DNA of 64,000 nucleotides from Kumtagia sp044326205 (GTDB lineage Bacteria; Pseudomonadota; Alphaproteobacteria; Rhizobiales; Rhizobiaceae): NCBI RefSeq assembly GCF_044326205.1, contig NZ_JBIRCY010000028.1, positions 38,194-102,193 of the forward strand. Direction: 5' to 3'. This document shows, piece after piece, positions 61,617 to 64,000 of the stretch; position 1 is the first letter of the stretch, and every line of letters begins with the position of its first letter. A model generated the notes under the pieces. That model did not search any database, was not told the origin of the DNA, and saw only the letters and a program-made list of their open reading frames with translations. A program made the translations under genes and the position numbers.

Positions 61617-64000
61617 CTACAGCGACCTCGTCACCATCTCGACACGGAAGCACTCGATGATGTCGCCGACGCGCATGTCCTCGTAGTTGGCGAAGGCCAT
61701 GCCGCACTCCTGGCCGACCGGAACCTCGGACACCTCGTCCTTGAACCGCTTCAACGTCTTCAGCGTGCCCTCGTGGACGACGATGTTGTCGCGGATCAGG
61801 CGGACGCCCGCGCCGCGCTCGACCTTGCCCTCGGTGATGCGGCAGCCGGCGACCTTGCCGAGCTTGGTAATGTCGAAGATCTCGAGGATCTCCGCATTGC
61901 CGATGAAGGTCTCGCGGCGTTCCGGCGACAGCATGCCCGACATCGCCGCCTTCACGTCATCCACGAGGTTGTAGATGATGTTGTAGTAGCGGATCTCGAG
62001 TCCGGCCTGCTCTGCTGCCTGGCGCGCCTGTGGATTGGCTCGCACGTTGAAGCCGATGACCGCCGCGCCCGCCGTCTCGGCAAGGGTGATATCGCTCTCG
62101 GTGATCGCGCCGGCGCCGCTGTGGACGATGCGCGCGCGCACCTCGTCGGTGCCGAGCTTTTCGAGGGCGACGATGATCGCCTCGACCGAGCCCTGCACGT
62201 CGGCCTTGATGACCAGCGGGAACTCCTTGATGCCGGTCGCCTGAAGCTGCGACATCATCTGTTCCAGCGAGCCGCGCTGGCTAACATGCTTGGCGGCCGC
62301 CTTGTCGCGCGCCTTGCGCTGCCGGTACTCGGTGATCTCGCGGGCGCGGGCCTCGGAATCAACGACGGCGAAGCGGTCGCCGGCCATCGGCGTGCCTTGC
62401 AGGCCGAGAATCTCGACCGGCTGCGAGGGCAGGGCGCCTTCAAGCTGTTCGCCGCGGTCGTCGAGCAGGGCGCGCACGCGGCCCCACTCGTTGCCGGCCA
62501 CGATGATGTCGCCCACCAGCAGGTCGCCGGTCTGCACGAGCACGGTGGCCACCGGACCGCGGCCCTTGTCGAGCTTGGCTTCGATGACGACGCCCTCGGC
62601 AGTGCGGTCCGGATTGGCCTTCAGGTCGAGCACTTCGGCCTGCAGCAGGATCGCTTCCAGCAGTCTGTCGAGGCCGGCTCCCGTCTTGGCCGAAACCTCG
62701 ACGTCCAAGACCTCGCCGCCCATCGATTCGACGAAGACTTCGTGGCGCAGCAATTCACTGCGGACCTTTTGCGGGTCTGCCTCGTGCTTGTCGATCTTGT
62801 TGATCGCCACGATGATCGGCACGCCGGCCGCCTTGGCATGGCTGATCGATTCCACCGTCTGCGGCATGACCGAATCGTCGGCCGCCACCACCAGCACCGC
62901 GATGTCCGTCGCCTGCGCGCCGCGGGCGCGCATCGCCGTGAAGGCGGCGTGGCCGGGCGTGTCGATGAAGGTGATCTTCTGGCCGTTCTTCTCGACCTGG
63001 TAGGCGCCGATATGCTGGGTGATGCCGCCGGCCTCGCCGGAGACGACGTTGGCGTTGCGGATAGCGTCGAGCAGCGAGGTCTTGCCGTGGTCGACGTGGC
63101 CCATGATGGTGACCACCGGTGGGCGCGGCTGCAAATCCTCCGGATTGTCCGGGCCGCCGAAGAAGCCTTCCTCGATATCCGACTCGGCGACGCGGCGCAC
63201 GGTGTGGCCGAATTCCGAAGCAACCAGTTCGGCGGTGTCGGCGTCGAGCACGTCGCCGGGCTTGAGAATCTGGCCCTGCTTCATGAAATACTTCACGACA
63301 TCGACCGCGCGCTCGGACATGCGCTGCGCCAGTTCCTGGATGGTGATGGTCTCGGGCAGCACGACCTCGCGCGAGATCTTCTCGCGCGGCTCCTGATGCA
63401 TGGCGCGCTTGAACTTCTCCTGGCGGCGGCGCATCGACGACAGCGAGCGGGCGCGCGCCTCCTCGTCGCCGGTGGCCGAGCTTACGGTCAGCTTGCCGCG
63501 ACGCCGGTCGTCGTCGCCACGTGTCCGGGTCGGCTTGGCGACCTCCGGCGTTGCCGGGCGGCGCAAGGGTGCGCCGCGCAATGCGCCGACGCTGCCGCGC
63601 GGACGGACGTCGTCGTCGTCGCCGGTGGCGACTTCGAGTTGGGGAGCGCGGCGGCGAGCTTCTTCCTCGGCGCGGCGGCGGGATTCGGCTTCCTTCTGGA
63701 GGCGAGCCTCTTCCTCGGCCTGGCGGCGGGCGGAAGCCTCGCGCTCGCGCTTGCGCTGCTCTTCGTCCTCCTGGCGGCGCTTGGCCTCGATCATCGCGCG
63801 CTGGCGATCTTCCTGTTCACGCGCATGCGAGCCTTCGAGCGCACGGCGACGTGCCTCGATCTCGCCTCTGGAAAGTTCATTCAGCACCATGCCGCTGCGT
63901 TCCGGCTGCGGGCGCGGCGGTGCCGGCTGCGGCCGGGCGGCAACGGGCGGGGGCGCCGGCTGCGGCCTTGCCACGGCAGGCTGAGGGGTTGGCTGGGGCC
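61617..64000 (-). CDS. infB: Translation initiation factor IF-2 (5' end outside window)
   Basis: GTPase that places initiator tRNA on the 30S subunit. About 794 residues are visible; the frame remains open to base 64000, so the N-terminus lies outside. The visible N-terminal part is rich in Pro/Ala/Gln and then Arg/Glu (charged coiled-coil-like region, e.g. RRQEDEEQRKREREASARR). The G domain has GHVDHGKTSLLDAIR, DTPGHAAFT and NKIDK; domains II-IV end at CFRVEMVTRSL. A GTG at 63974 is inside the gene, not its start. Confidence 0.95.
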   Translation of the reverse strand, partial: PQPTPQPAVARPQPAPPPVAARPQPAPPRPQPERSGMVLNELSRGEIEARRRALEGSHAREQEDRQRAMIEAKRRQEDEEQRKREREASARRQAEEEARLQKEAESRRRAEEEARRRAPQLEVATGDDDDVRPRGSVGALRGAPLRRPATPEVAKPTRTRGDDDRRRGKLTVSSATGDEEARARSLSSMRRRQEKFKRAMHQEPREKISREVVLPETITIQELAQRMSERAVDVVKYFMKQGQILKPGDVLDADTAELVASEFGHTVRRVAESDIEEGFFGGPDNPEDLQPRPPVVTIMGHVDHGKTSLLDAIRNANVVSGEAGGITQHIGAYQVEKNGQKITFIDTPGHAAFTAMRARGAQATDIAVLVVAADDSVMPQTVESISHAKAAGVPIIVAINKIDKHEADPQKVRSELLRHEVFVESMGGEVLDVEVSAKTGAGLDRLLEAILLQAEVLDLKANPDRTAEGVVIEAKLDKGRGPVATVLVQTGDLLVGDIIVAGNEWGRVRALLDDRGEQLEGALPSQPVEILGLQGTPMAGDRFAVVDSEARAREITEYRQRKARDKAAAKHVSQRGSLEQMMSQLQATGIKEFPLVIKADVQGSVEAIIVALEKLGTDEVRARIVHSGAGAITESDITLAETAGAAVIGFNVRANPQARQAAEQAGLEIRYYNIIYNLVDDVKAAMSGMLSPERRETFIGNAEILEIFDITKLGKVAGCRITEGKVERGAGVRLIRDNIVVHEGTLKTLKRFKDEVSEVPVGQECGMAFANYEDMRVGDIIECFRVEMVTRSL

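Overview
The window reads as ordinary chromosome from a high-GC alphaproteobacterium of the order Rhizobiales. Gene content and protein style point to Mesorhizobium, Aminobacter or another Phyllobacteriaceae genus; this is inferred from recognition, not from a search. Evidence includes irr facing fabA-fabB-fabI, the tsaB-rimI-plsC-miaB-phoH-ybeY-corC run, the infB-rbfA-truB-rpsO-pnp run, many ribose-type (CUT2) and peptide ABC importers, a heterodimeric aconitase X, and several families of paired inverted repeats in gaps. I see no tRNA, rRNA, CRISPR array, phage gene or transposase.

Bases 1-31,000 are accessory transport and catabolism. A cut-off CUT2 importer is followed by a Gfo/Idh/MocA dehydrogenase (1-2479). 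A second CUT2 operon on the minus strand carries a ChbG-type deacetylase (2493-6508). Then come a TrkH potassium transporter, an unknown protein, and a plus-strand cassette of a divergent class III cyclase-like protein, an RsbW-type ATPase and a STAS protein (9495-11536). A minus-strand peptide importer operon headed by a cytoplasmic gamma-glutamyltransferase occupies 11612-18632, with a lone inositol gene, iolE, behind it. A complete sulfate importer follows (20378-24304). A LacI-regulated CUT2 importer that ends in gluconokinase fills 24841-31501, with two matching operator copies.

Bases 31,700-36,300 hold a small secreted protein, a HyuA-type hydantoinase/oxoprolinase and malate synthase G. 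From 36,572 the window is mostly housekeeping: t6A synthesis and ribosomal acetylation, PlsC, MiaB, PhoH, YbeY and CorC, then four genes chained by ATGA overlaps (ThiF/MoeB-like, GNAT, both aconitase X subunits). Next are a periplasmic class II cAMP phosphodiesterase, a 2-hydroxyacid dehydrogenase, an SH3 protein, a DUF4260 protein, Irr, and the unsaturated fatty acid genes fabA-fabB-fabI. An EAL protein with a dead GGDEF domain, an RsmC-like methyltransferase and an unknown protein lead to the translation block pnp, rpsO, truB, rbfA and infB. Infb runs off the end of the window. A membrane protein of lower GC sits between infB and rbfA.

I did not find a clearly new biological system. The parts most worth a second look are the cyclase-like/RsbW/STAS cassette, the four-gene ThiF-GNAT-aconitase X chain, the gluconokinase-linked importer with its operators, and the insert between infB and rbfA.
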